Shown here: positions 26,742 to 35,410 of the stretch, in pieces
How the letters are laid out: every line of letters starts with the position of its first letter
Position numbering within the stretch: the stretch's first letter is position 1
Assembly (NCBI RefSeq): GCF_002215215.1
Contig: NZ_CP018632.1
Span: 6,940,501-7,004,500, forward strand
Length of the DNA stretch: 64,000 bases
Direction of reading: 5' to 3'
Source of the DNA: Granulosicoccus antarcticus IMCC3135
GTDB lineage: Bacteria; Pseudomonadota; Gammaproteobacteria; Granulosicoccales; Granulosicoccaceae
Notes under the pieces: model-generated
Databases searched by the model: none
Seen by the model: the letters and a program-made list of their open reading frames with translations, nothing else
Told to the model about the DNA's origin: nothing
Position numbers and translations under genes: made by a program

Positions 26742-28547
26742 CTACTTGTCCCGAAGACTATCTCGATACAAGGCCTTGGTCAGCGATATGACCATGAGCC
26801 CCATGATGACGGTGAATGGCAAGGCTGCGATGATCATCGCACTCTTCAGTGCATCCAACCCTCCACCACCGGCTATCAGCAAGGTACCAATGACAAATGT
26901 CAACAGGACACCCCAGATGATTCGGTGCTTGACGCCCGTCTCTGCGCTCCCGCCTGACATGATCGTGTTCATGACCAGGATGCCCGAATCTGCTGATGTC
27001 ACCAGAAATGTCAAGATCAACACCACGCACATGATAGTGATACCGGACAACAGGCCTCCCGACAGCATCACTTCAAGTGTTGCAAACAGTTTGGCGGTTA
27101 CTGAGGCTGCAATGATTGACCCCTGAGCGACACCTGACAATTCAAGATCAATTGCCGTTCCACCCAGTATGGTCATCCAGGCAAAACAGACCAGCGATGG
27201 TGCAATCACGGCACCGAGGATAAACTCCCGTACTGAGCGCCCCTTGGAAATGCGCGCCAGGAACAGGCCAACGAACGGTGAAAACGCAATCCACCACGCC
27301 CAGTAGAATGTGGTCCAACCAGATTGCCAGCCAAACAGCCGCCCATCTGCGCCTGCCGCATAGAGACCTGCCGCCAATTCATCAGGACTTTCCAGCGCAC
27401 TAACCGACTCCGGCAAAGCCTCACTGAAACTTGCAAGAGAACCCCAGGGATCGATACTGGCCGCAAACACAGCCGCCTGATCAGCCGCAGGCAAAGAGCC
27501 GATGGCCGACGGTGCTGTCGCCAGAAATCCCTCAAGCGTCTCAGGCCCGTACGATTCAAAAGACAAAGACAGGAAATGCAGAATGTAATCGAATAGTGCA
27601 GTGGCGTACGTTGTCATGGCAAACACGAAGGAGCCGAACACCACGAACACAAGCAACAAGACCAGCGACAGAACCAGATTGAGATTGGACAAGTACTTGA
27701 CGCCACGCCCCACACCAGAAACAGCAGAGAGTATGGACAGCGTCATGACGACACAGAGTGCGGCGATCAAACCAACCTTGCTTGGTGCCGGCGTCTCTTC
27801 ACCATTCATCAACCACTCCATGCCACTGATGGCATATATCCCGTCGACCAACTGGCTCACGCCAAAACCTATAGTGACTGACACCCCCAGGATGGTGGCC
27901 AGAACACCCAGAACATCGATGATATGACCTATAAAACCGTTGGCAAAACGTCCCAGAACAGGCGTCAGAGCAGAACGGATGGTCAAGGGCATGTCTCGCG
28001 TATAGGCATAGTAGGCCAGTGCCAGACCTGTAACGACATAGATTGCCCAGGCGTGAAACCCATAATGCAGGAAGGTGTAACGATAGGCCGAGGTCAGGGC
28101 GGCCTCTGTATTGCCTTCAACACCCCCGGCGACCGTGATGGGGTTCGATCCCCACAAACCCATCGGCTCTGCCGTGGCATAAACCATCAGCCCCACACCC
28201 AGGCCAGCACCGAACATCATCGAGAACCACGAGAAGTTGCTGAACTCCGGAGGCTCTCCTTCAGGCCCGAGCAACCGCTTGCCCGAAGAGGGAATAATGG
28301 CAACAGCAAAAAGAAACAAGGCAAAAATTCCGACAGAAATAATATAGAAGCTATTGAAGCCTTTCAGAAGGTACCAGTTCAGATCGGATAGCGTGCCGCT
28401 CGCGCTCAGGGGCCAGACCAGTGCCCAGATCACTAGAAGAGTAATGCTGATCTTGCTGATCAGCGCAATGGGCAAACTGTAGCCTTCATAGAACCCTGAG
28501 GGCGCCTTGTGAATAACGACGTCGGTAAACGGTGGTTTTACAGCCAT
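26742..28547 (-). CDS. BCCT-family betaine/choline/carnitine transporter
   Basis: A 601-residue protein with twelve membrane helices and BCCT hallmarks: PEFSNFSWFSMMFGAGLGVG with TAEPM (glycine-rich helix that binds the trimethylammonium group) and the aromatic box WTTFYWAWWIAFSPFVG. Members bring in betaine, choline, carnitine, ectoine or DMSP by ion coupling. It lacks a long C-terminal osmosensor tail, so a nutrient-uptake role is likely. It converges with the Rieske/ALDH/FAD cluster and very likely supplies its substrate. The candidate GTATAC operator lies just upstream (28573-28587). Confidence 0.95.
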   Translation of the reverse strand: MAVKPPFTDVVIHKAPSGFYEGYSLPIALISKISITLLVIWALVWPLSASGTLSDLNWYLLKGFNSFYIISVGIFALFLFAVAIIPSSGKRLLGPEGEPPEFSNFSWFSMMFGAGLGVGLMVYATAEPMGLWGSNPITVAGGVEGNTEAALTSAYRYTFLHYGFHAWAIYVVTGLALAYYAYTRDMPLTIRSALTPVLGRFANGFIGHIIDVLGVLATILGVSVTIGFGVSQLVDGIYAISGMEWLMNGEETPAPSKVGLIAALCVVMTLSILSAVSGVGRGVKYLSNLNLVLSLVLLLVFVVFGSFVFAMTTYATALFDYILHFLSLSFESYGPETLEGFLATAPSAIGSLPAADQAAVFAASIDPWGSLASFSEALPESVSALESPDELAAGLYAAGADGRLFGWQSGWTTFYWAWWIAFSPFVGLFLARISKGRSVREFILGAVIAPSLVCFAWMTILGGTAIDLELSGVAQGSIIAASVTAKLFATLEVMLSGGLLSGITIMCVVLILTFLVTSADSGILVMNTIMSGGSAETGVKHRIIWGVLLTFVIGTLLIAGGGGLDALKSAMIIAALPFTVIMGLMVISLTKALYRDSLRDK

Positions 28548-28891
28548 GCTTCGACCTCCCTTGTTTCAAAGAGTATACATATTGTATTATGACGGCCAAT
28601 TCCGCAAGAACTATCAGTGGAGAGATCCCCGCCGCTATCAAGGTCACTACATCCTTGTATTCAGTGATACCTGCATACCACTCATTGATGCATTCAGATC
28701 CGCTGCGCGCCATCTCGAGCCAAACTGCCCCGATCCTCGACTATCCAGCCTGACCACGCAGGCCCATTGTCATGACGCGTGAATTCTTCACGAGTGAGGC
28801 ACCTACCGAATCATCGCCTTCCGAGACAGGAATGAATTCGCTATGGATTTCGGTGTACGGCCTATCCGCACTGAAACGTCACCAACTTTAC
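28548..28891. other. Intergenic region with BCCT promoter
   Basis: 344 bp between the BCCT start and the end of the peptide-transporter ATPase gene. The only structure I see is the GTATAC site near the BCCT gene (28573-28587). No convincing gene is present. Confidence 0.6.
28573..28587. promoter_or_regulatory. Candidate GntR operator upstream of the BCCT gene
   Basis: GTATAC at 28573-28578 overlaps the inverted repeat ATACA-TAT-TGTAT (28575-28587), about 25 bases before the BCCT start codon. It resembles the palindromes at 22736 and 37035-37065, suggesting shared FCD-GntR control. Confidence 0.45.
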
Positions 28892-29836
28892 CTAAACTGC
28901 AAAACAAGCGATCCTGCCCGCAAACTGATGTCTGTTACGCTCCGGTGTTTCCTGTAAACAGCGTTCGTGAACCAACGGGCAGCGCGGATTAAAACTGCAA
29001 CCTGCCGGTGGATCAATCGGACTCGGAATTTCACCGGTCATGGCGGGACGATCCCGTACCGGGTTTGCCAGGTTGGGAATAGTGTCCAACAACAGGCGGG
29101 TATAAGGATGCAAGGGATTGTCGAATAGCTCCTGCTTGGGCGCAATTTCCACTATCTTGCCCAGATACATGACTGCAATAACATCAGCCATATGCCTGAC
29201 AACCGACAGATCATGACTGATAAACAGATACGTCAAGCCATACTCTTTCTGCAGATTTTTCATCAAATTGAGAATCTGGGCCTGAACGGACACATCCAGC
29301 GCAGACGTCGGCTCATCACACACAAGAAACTCGGGCTCTCCTGACAGCGCTCTGGCAATCGAAATACGCTGACGCTGCCCACCCGAGAATTCATGCGGGT
29401 ATTTGGAACCATCACCACTGCTCAGCCCCACCGTCTCAAGCAGTTCATTAACCCGGCGAGCAACATCGGGTCTGGACATGCCCGGCTTGAGCGTTCTCAA
29501 TGGTTCAGCAATGATGCGCGACACCCGCCATCTGGGATTCAGGCTTGCATAGGGATCCTGAAAAATCATCTGCACTCGTGACAAATCCCCTCGATACACA
29601 ATCTGCCCATCAGTCGGTGTCTGCAACCCGGTCGCCAGTTTGGCCACCGTGGACTTCCCACAACCACTTTCCCCTACTAACGCCAGGGTCTGACCTTTTT
29701 CAATAGAAAAATCCACACCTGCAACAGCATTCAGAAACTGTCGCGGCCGACGCTCCAGCACGCGATTAAGCCAGGGGGCTGAGACGTCGTAACTTCTTCT
29801 CAGCTCAACAGCTTCAATGAGCGGTAGTTCGTTCAT
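28892..29836 (-). CDS. Oligopeptide/dipeptide-type ABC transporter ATPase (DppF-like)
   Basis: A 314-residue ATPase with Walker A GESGCGKST, signature FSGGQRQRISIARAL, Walker [15 protein letters not shown] and switch His ISHD. The C-terminal oligopeptide domain carries CSFNPRCPLVHERC, whose cysteines often bind an iron-sulfur cluster in this family. It overlaps the preceding ATPase gene by ATGA. It is the last gene of a seven-gene minus-strand operon (binding protein, DppB, DppC, two amidohydrolases, DppD, DppF). Confidence 0.93.
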   Translation of the reverse strand: MNELPLIEAVELRRSYDVSAPWLNRVLERRPRQFLNAVAGVDFSIEKGQTLALVGESGCGKSTVAKLATGLQTPTDGQIVYRGDLSRVQMIFQDPYASLNPRWRVSRIIAEPLRTLKPGMSRPDVARRVNELLETVGLSSGDGSKYPHEFSGGQRQRISIARALSGEPEFLVCDEPTSALDVSVQAQILNLMKNLQKEYGLTYLFISHDLSVVRHMADVIAVMYLGKIVEIAPKQELFDNPLHPYTRLLLDTIPNLANPVRDRPAMTGEIPSPIDPPAGCSFNPRCPLVHERCLQETPERNRHQFAGRIACFAV

Positions 29837-30801
29837 GGCTTACTCTCATTATCGACGGACCAACAGGCAACCCCTGAGCGTGACAACTCAGGAACTTCAA
29901 CAAGACAACGATCCATGCGCCGGTTGCAGCGTGGATTGAAAGAGCATCCGTCGGGTATATCAGTTAATCGCGGCATATTGCCTGGAATCTGGGAGAGCTC
30001 TTGCACATCACCGATCAGACTGGGTATTGCGCCCATTAACCCTACGGTGTAAGGATGCCGTGGCGCCTTGATCACAGCCTCGACCTGTCCGATTTCTGCA
30101 AGTCTGCCGGCATACATGACGGCCACCCGATCGGCGGTCTCGGCAATGACCCCCATATCGTGCGTGACCAGCATGACTGCCATGCCACGCTCCTTGCACA
30201 GGCGCTTGAGCAAACCGGTAATCTGCGCCTGTATGGACACATCCAATGCAGTTGTCGGTTCATCGGCAATGATCAAATCGGGTTCGGCACACAAGGCCAG
30301 AGCAATAACGACGCGCTGGCGCATGCCACCAGAGAACTGATGTGGGTAATGATCTATCCTCACCTGTGGCGCGGGTATTCCCACCTCATGCATCAGATCC
30401 AGTGCACGCTGACGGGCACCGTTTTTATCGATCGTCAGGTGCTGCCTGATGGTCTCAACCAACTGATCTCCGACAGTAAACAACGGGTTCAGGCTAGTCA
30501 GCGGATCCTGAAAGATCGCGGCCATGCGACGGCCCCGCAAGACACGTAGCTCGTCCTCGGCCATTTGGTCAATACGCTGGCCTGATAACCATATCTCGCC
30601 CTGAGCAATCCGACCCGGCGGCTCCAACAGCCCCAGAACCGCCATGCCTGTCATGGATTTTCCTGCACCGCTTTCGCCGACGATTCCCAGTATCTCGCCG
30701 CGCCTGATGGACAGCGAGACGCCATCAACGGCCGTCAGCACTCCCTTTCTCGTCGGAAACTCGACTCGCAAGTCCTCGACGACCAGAACGTTGTCAGTCA
30801 T
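29833..30801 (-). CDS. Oligopeptide/dipeptide-type ABC transporter ATPase (DppD-like)
   Basis: About 322 residues from the ATG at 30801, the first family-like start. Walker A GESGAGKSM, signature FSGGMRQRVVIALAL, Walker B LIIADEPTTALDVS, VTHD switch, and the C-terminal CSFNPRCNRRMDRC segment. Walker A ends in Met instead of Thr or Ser, as is common in DppD proteins. It overlaps DppF by four bases and begins one base after the stop of the amidohydrolase gene. It forms the ATPase heterodimer with DppF. Confidence 0.93.
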   Translation of the reverse strand: MTDNVLVVEDLRVEFPTRKGVLTAVDGVSLSIRRGEILGIVGESGAGKSMTGMAVLGLLEPPGRIAQGEIWLSGQRIDQMAEDELRVLRGRRMAAIFQDPLTSLNPLFTVGDQLVETIRQHLTIDKNGARQRALDLMHEVGIPAPQVRIDHYPHQFSGGMRQRVVIALALCAEPDLIIADEPTTALDVSIQAQITGLLKRLCKERGMAVMLVTHDMGVIAETADRVAVMYAGRLAEIGQVEAVIKAPRHPYTVGLMGAIPSLIGDVQELSQIPGNMPRLTDIPDGCSFNPRCNRRMDRCLVEVPELSRSGVACWSVDNESKP

Positions 30802-30802
30802 G

Positions 30803-32263
30803 CTATTCAGCTCGCGGGTAGCTTGTCGAAAATATGTCATCCACCGGCGGATGGTTCAGTGTCCGTTCCGGGTAGAGTGAAATGATCTTGTCGAACTGCT
30901 GCTGTGCCTGCACCCAGTCCGCATCGTTATCCACACCCGGAATCTCCCCGTCAACCAGAACATGTCGGCCATGGATGAAGACATTGCTGACATCCCGACC
31001 ACTGCAGCCGGTCATCAGGCTTTGTACCGGGTCAGGCCCGCATAAACTGCGGTCCAGCTTGATGACAATGATATCGGCGCACGCTCCTGACTCAAGCTTG
31101 CCCAAATCAGGGCGTTTCAAAGCCGTAGCACCTCCCAGAGTAGCCGCATCGAACAGACTCTCACTTCGACAGCTTTCAACACCTGCGCTGTCTGCGGCAC
31201 GATTCATGATGACGCCTTGTTGCAGATTCTGAATCATGTCAGGTGGCCAGGTATCGGTTCCCATGGCCAGCTTCATGCCACGGGCCTTGTAACTCATGAA
31301 GGAGTCAAGTGTGCTGCCATGTCGAGCCGATACCAGTGGACAATGCACAACTGTTACGCCGGCCTCCACGGCCAGCTCAATATCCGTATCGGTCATATGC
31401 ACCCCGTGTGGCAGCAAGCAACCATCGGATAGAAAATTCAGCTTATCCAGCCACTCGATGGGTGTACTACCATGCATCTGCTGAATTAGCGCCAGCTCCG
31501 TCGATGACTGACAACAGTGCAACCTCACCGGTACGTTCAAGCGTTTGGCAGTCTCTGAGGTTCTTTTCAGAAGCTCAGCGGTACAGGTCTCAATACGATC
31601 CGGAGCCAACATGCCTCTGAGCAGCGGGCTGTCATTGTCCTCCATACGCTGGGCAAAGGCTGCAGCCGCCTCAAGCTCTGCCAGGCCTCGCTCTTCATCA
31701 AACTCGGCTACTACCTGGCCATTACTTTCCACCACCTGATTGCCGGTCCGATAAGCAGGCCCCAGATAAACGCGCAAGCCCAGAGCATCTGCCGAACGGG
31801 CCGCACTTTCAAACTCTGCCACCGTCTCGCCCCACGCTCTATAAAACAATGAGGCAATGGGCAGTGCGGTGGTAATGCCGTTACGAATCAGTTGAGAAAA
31901 GGCAAAGTGCTTCTGGAATGCCAGCTCCTCGGCTGAGTACATTTCGAACGGGCCTTTTTCGACATAGCTGCGCGGCCATACTCTGCCAGTGGAGGCAGGC
32001 GATGCATTGTCGTAGGATAAAATGGTGGTATCCAGATCCGACAACGCATCCAGATCGATAAATCCCGGGGATATGATCGCTTCACCATAGTCAAGGCGCT
32101 TATCCACAGGCCCTGTATAACCATGGCCCACATGCACAATGTGGTTGCCGCAAAAAACCACCTCAGCATGCTCATACACACAATGCTCGCCATTCGCATG
32201 CCCGATAACCCATCGAGCGCTCAGTAGCGTGTGCGTGGAGTTCACCGCGCCAGAAGCAGACAT
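30803..32263 (-). CDS. Amidohydrolase-superfamily protein (SsnA/TrzA-like) lacking the HxH motif
   Basis: A 486-residue TIM-barrel amidohydrolase related to chlorohydrolase/deaminase proteins. The usual metal-binding HxH after the PGFID strand is absent; the sequence reads PGFIDLDALSDLD. Other expected ligands are present: RLHC (His), HGVHMTD (His) and GTDTWP (Asp). It may therefore use altered metal chemistry or have lost hydrolysis. It overlaps the other amidohydrolase by 22 bp and sits between the permease and ATPase genes of the same operon. It probably works on the imported compound, perhaps a cyclic amide or nucleobase derivative (inference). Confidence 0.82.
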   Translation of the reverse strand: MSASGAVNSTHTLLSARWVIGHANGEHCVYEHAEVVFCGNHIVHVGHGYTGPVDKRLDYGEAIISPGFIDLDALSDLDTTILSYDNASPASTGRVWPRSYVEKGPFEMYSAEELAFQKHFAFSQLIRNGITTALPIASLFYRAWGETVAEFESAARSADALGLRVYLGPAYRTGNQVVESNGQVVAEFDEERGLAELEAAAAFAQRMEDNDSPLLRGMLAPDRIETCTAELLKRTSETAKRLNVPVRLHCCQSSTELALIQQMHGSTPIEWLDKLNFLSDGCLLPHGVHMTDTDIELAVEAGVTVVHCPLVSARHGSTLDSFMSYKARGMKLAMGTDTWPPDMIQNLQQGVIMNRAADSAGVESCRSESLFDAATLGGATALKRPDLGKLESGACADIIVIKLDRSLCGPDPVQSLMTGCSGRDVSNVFIHGRHVLVDGEIPGVDNDADWVQAQQQFDKIISLYPERTLNHPPVDDIFSTSYPRAE

Positions 32264-33435
32264 TCGCCATTCTCCGCTATCGTTTTACCCGCCTTTAAAA
32301 CACGCTTGCGGGCCGGGCTGCTGACGATCATGTCTGTCAGGCTTTCACCATCCACCAATACGCAATCAGCATCGCAACCCGGTGCAATGCCGTAGTTATC
32401 AATATCCATGGAAATAGCACCACCATAGGTGCACACATCCAGCGCAATTTCCACTTCATCATCACGCCTGAAGTTATTTCTCTGCGCCAGGAACATGGCT
32501 CGATCCAGCATGCAGGCATTGCCAAAGGGCCCCCAGGTATCCCGAATACCATCAGAACCGGAGCAGACCACAACACCTGCATCACGCAGTTCTTGAATAG
32601 CCGGCGCCGTCACCGCAGCAGGGCCGGTGGTCATGATGCGAATACCGCTCTTGGCCAGCTGCTCGGTCAATTGCGCCACGTACTTGCGATCAGGCTGTCC
32701 CAGACAAAAAGCGTGGCTCACCACTACCTGATTCTGCATGCCCAAAGCTTGTGTGCGCTCAATGATCATCTCCATCGAAAAGCAGCCCATTTCACCGCGT
32801 TCATGCAGATGAATGTCGATCGGTTTGCCATAACGCTCGGCCAACGAAAACAGGGTGTCCAGATGCCCCTTGGGGTCACGATCAATGGCACACGGATCCA
32901 GGCCGCCCACCACTTCACAACCCAGCTTCATGGCCTCATCCATCAACTCCACCGTGCCGGGGCGCGTCATCATTCCTGACTGAGGAAAGGCAACCAGCTC
33001 GATATCGATCCAGCCACGCATTTTGTCCCGCGTTGCCATCACGCCTTCAATACCTTTCAAGCCGTGTACGGTATCTACATCCACATGGCTACGAATATGG
33101 GTACTGCCCTTGGCCATGGACACAATGGCCTGCCGTTCGCTTTGCACCTGCGGGTCCATCCCCAGAGGGATTTTTGACTCGCGTTCGTTGGTGATCTTGT
33201 CAACCAGCAGCGGGCCCACCTCATTGCGATACCAGGGCAAACCCAAGAGCGACTTGTCCAGATGCGTATGTGCTTCTATCAAACCGGGTATCAGAATGGC
33301 ATTCTCACCATCGATAATCTCTATACCCTCCACAGGCGACTGCCCTGCCGCGGCAAATTTGCCATCGACGATCAGTACATCGGTGGCAGGGCCTGCCATG
33401 GGTCTAACGTTCTTCAATAATACAGAGTGTGTCAT
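32242..33435 (-). CDS. CodA-like amidohydrolase/deaminase
   Basis: A 397-residue protein of the cytosine-deaminase branch: metal motif EAHTHLDKS, RSHVDVDT, HLHERG, VVSHAF, and the catalytic Asp in SDGIRDTWGP. All expected ligands are visible, so it should be active on a cyclic amidine or amide. It starts at the ATG 33435, nine bases after the DppC stop, within the transporter operon. Together with its HxH-lacking partner it suggests the transporter takes up a heterocyclic nitrogen compound rather than ordinary peptides (inference). Confidence 0.88.
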   Translation of the reverse strand: MTHSVLLKNVRPMAGPATDVLIVDGKFAAAGQSPVEGIEIIDGENAILIPGLIEAHTHLDKSLLGLPWYRNEVGPLLVDKITNERESKIPLGMDPQVQSERQAIVSMAKGSTHIRSHVDVDTVHGLKGIEGVMATRDKMRGWIDIELVAFPQSGMMTRPGTVELMDEAMKLGCEVVGGLDPCAIDRDPKGHLDTLFSLAERYGKPIDIHLHERGEMGCFSMEMIIERTQALGMQNQVVVSHAFCLGQPDRKYVAQLTEQLAKSGIRIMTTGPAAVTAPAIQELRDAGVVVCSGSDGIRDTWGPFGNACMLDRAMFLAQRNNFRRDDEVEIALDVCTYGGAISMDIDNYGIAPGCDADCVLVDGESLTDMIVSSPARKRVLKAGKTIAENGECLLLAR

Positions 33436-33444
33436 TACATTTAC

Positions 33445-34368
33445 CTATCGAAGTTTGGGGTTCAAGGCGTCGCGCAACCAATCGCCGATCATGTTCACCG
33501 ACAGCACGATGAGGCACAGTTGTATTGATGGAAACAGAACCACCCACCAAAGACCTGAAAAAAGAAACTGATTGCCAATGCGAATCAAGGTACCCAGAGA
33601 AGGCTGATCAGAGGGCATGCCTACACCCAGAAAACTCAGCGTGGCTTCCGACAGAATGGCCAGACCAAAATTGAGGGTGGCCGCTACCATGATGGGCGTC
33701 AGTGTATTGGGCAGGATGTGGTTCAGCAGAATTCGCCAGGGCCGCACCCTGATCAATCGCGCTGCCTGCACGTATTCTTTACTTTTCTCAACCATGGCAG
33801 AGGCACGCACCGTTCTGGCGTACTGAACCCAGGAAGGCACCGCAATCGCTACCACCAGGATCATGCTGGTCAGGGAATCTCTGACGCCTACCGGCAAGGT
33901 CTGGGCAGCCATGGCACTGATCAGAATGGCGATTAAAATAAACGGCATGGACAGCAACACATCACCCAGGCGCATCAATACATTATCAACCCAGCCCCCG
34001 TAGTAACCAGCGATGAGGCCCAGTGTCAGACCCACGCTCAATGCCAGTAGCACCGATAAAGCCCCGATAATCAACGAGGTTCGTGACCCATACAAAATGG
34101 CCGAATACAGATCTCGTCCCTGCACATCGGTACCCATAACATAGGGCATTGACCCGCCTTCCAGCCAGATAGGGGGCAGTTCCGAATTCATCAGATCCAG
34201 CGAGGCAAGATCGTACGGATTCTGCGGCGTTATCCACGGAGCAAAGACACTGGAGAGCACCACGATAGCCAGTAGAATAACGGCGAAGATAGCCGACGGA
34301 CGCTGTGTAAAGCTCCACCAGAGCTCACTGTTTCGCCAGCGATTAATGGCAACCATCTCAATGGCCAT
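33445..34368 (-). CDS. Dipeptide-type ABC transporter permease (DppC-like)
   Basis: About 307 residues from the ATG at 34368, which has an AAGGAGG ribosome site; the frame is open further upstream but lacks support. It has the DppC N-terminal extension, six helices, the GTDVQGRDLYSAILYGSRTS segment, and the EAA-type loop VQAARLIRV. It overlaps the end of DppB by 11 bp. It forms the membrane channel with DppB. Confidence 0.92.
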   Translation of the reverse strand: MAIEMVAINRWRNSELWWSFTQRPSAIFAVILLAIVVLSSVFAPWITPQNPYDLASLDLMNSELPPIWLEGGSMPYVMGTDVQGRDLYSAILYGSRTSLIIGALSVLLALSVGLTLGLIAGYYGGWVDNVLMRLGDVLLSMPFILIAILISAMAAQTLPVGVRDSLTSMILVVAIAVPSWVQYARTVRASAMVEKSKEYVQAARLIRVRPWRILLNHILPNTLTPIMVAATLNFGLAILSEATLSFLGVGMPSDQPSLGTLIRIGNQFLFSGLWWVVLFPSIQLCLIVLSVNMIGDWLRDALNPKLR

Positions 34369-35356
34369 TGGACGCTCCTCCTTTGACTGAGGCGTCATTA
34401 CGCAGACGCGGATCAACGTACGCATAGGTAATATCCACCAGCGTATTGATAAGAACAAAAATGAATGCGACCACCATCAGATAGGCTGCCATCACGGGAA
34501 TATCTACAAAAGTCACCGCTTGAATAAACAGTAAGCCCATACCCGGCCACTGGAAGACGGTTTCGGTCACCAGTGCAAAGGCAATCAAATTACCGATCTG
34601 CATACCGGTGAGTGTAATAACCGGCATCAGACAGTTGCGTAGCGCGTGTCGCCAATGCACCACACTCAATGGCAAGCCGCGCGCCCGGGCAAACTTGATG
34701 AAGTCCGAGCGGAGCACTTCCAGCATTTCTGCCCTGACCAGGCGCATTACCAGTGTGATCTGAAACAGTGACAAGGAGATGGAGGGCAGCACTAATGCCG
34801 CACGCCCGCTGGAGGTAAAAAAGCCGCTGCTCCACCAACCAATATCAACGGTATCTCCCCGCCCGAACGCCGGTAGCCAGCCCAGGGTCACCGAGAACAC
34901 CAGTATCAACAAGATACCCACAACAAAGCTGGGCAAGGAGACACCGATAATCGAACCTAGCTGCAATCCATCAGCCAGTTTGCGCTCCTGATACACCGCA
35001 GTCAGCACCCCAAAAGGAATGCCGATAACCAGCGACAAAACCGTGGCCACAATGACCAGCTCGAAGGTGGCTGGAAACCGGTCTGCCAACAACACCATCA
35101 CATCCTGTTGGTTGCGGTAGGAGATACCAAAATCCCCCTGTACCGCATTACCTACAAACCGGGCATATTGAGTCATCAAGCCATCGTTCAAGCCGAGCCG
35201 CTCACGCAGCTCGGCTCTGTCCGACTGGGTTGCCTGCTCATTGACCATCATCTCGACAGGGTCGCCGAAGAAGCGGAATATCATGAAGGCCAGAAAGGCG
35301 ACGGCCAACATGACAAAAGCCGCGTTCAACAAACGTTTTAACAAGAATGCAAGCAT
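34358..35356 (-). CDS. Dipeptide-type ABC transporter permease (DppB-like)
   Basis: A 332-residue permease with the typical N-terminus (FLLKRLLNAAFVMLAVAFLAF), the periplasmic ERLGLN segment, and the loop KFARARGLPLSVVHWRHALRN, which contacts the ATPase. The 54-bp gap to the binding-protein gene is compatible with co-transcription. It pairs with DppC. Confidence 0.93.
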   Translation of the reverse strand: MLAFLLKRLLNAAFVMLAVAFLAFMIFRFFGDPVEMMVNEQATQSDRAELRERLGLNDGLMTQYARFVGNAVQGDFGISYRNQQDVMVLLADRFPATFELVIVATVLSLVIGIPFGVLTAVYQERKLADGLQLGSIIGVSLPSFVVGILLILVFSVTLGWLPAFGRGDTVDIGWWSSGFFTSSGRAALVLPSISLSLFQITLVMRLVRAEMLEVLRSDFIKFARARGLPLSVVHWRHALRNCLMPVITLTGMQIGNLIAFALVTETVFQWPGMGLLFIQAVTFVDIPVMAAYLMVVAFIFVLINTLVDITYAYVDPRLRNDASVKGGASNGH

Positions 35357-35410
35357 GGTAGGAAGCAGGCTATTAGATGAAGAGCACGAGGATGTGTTTT
35401 AGATGCGGTA

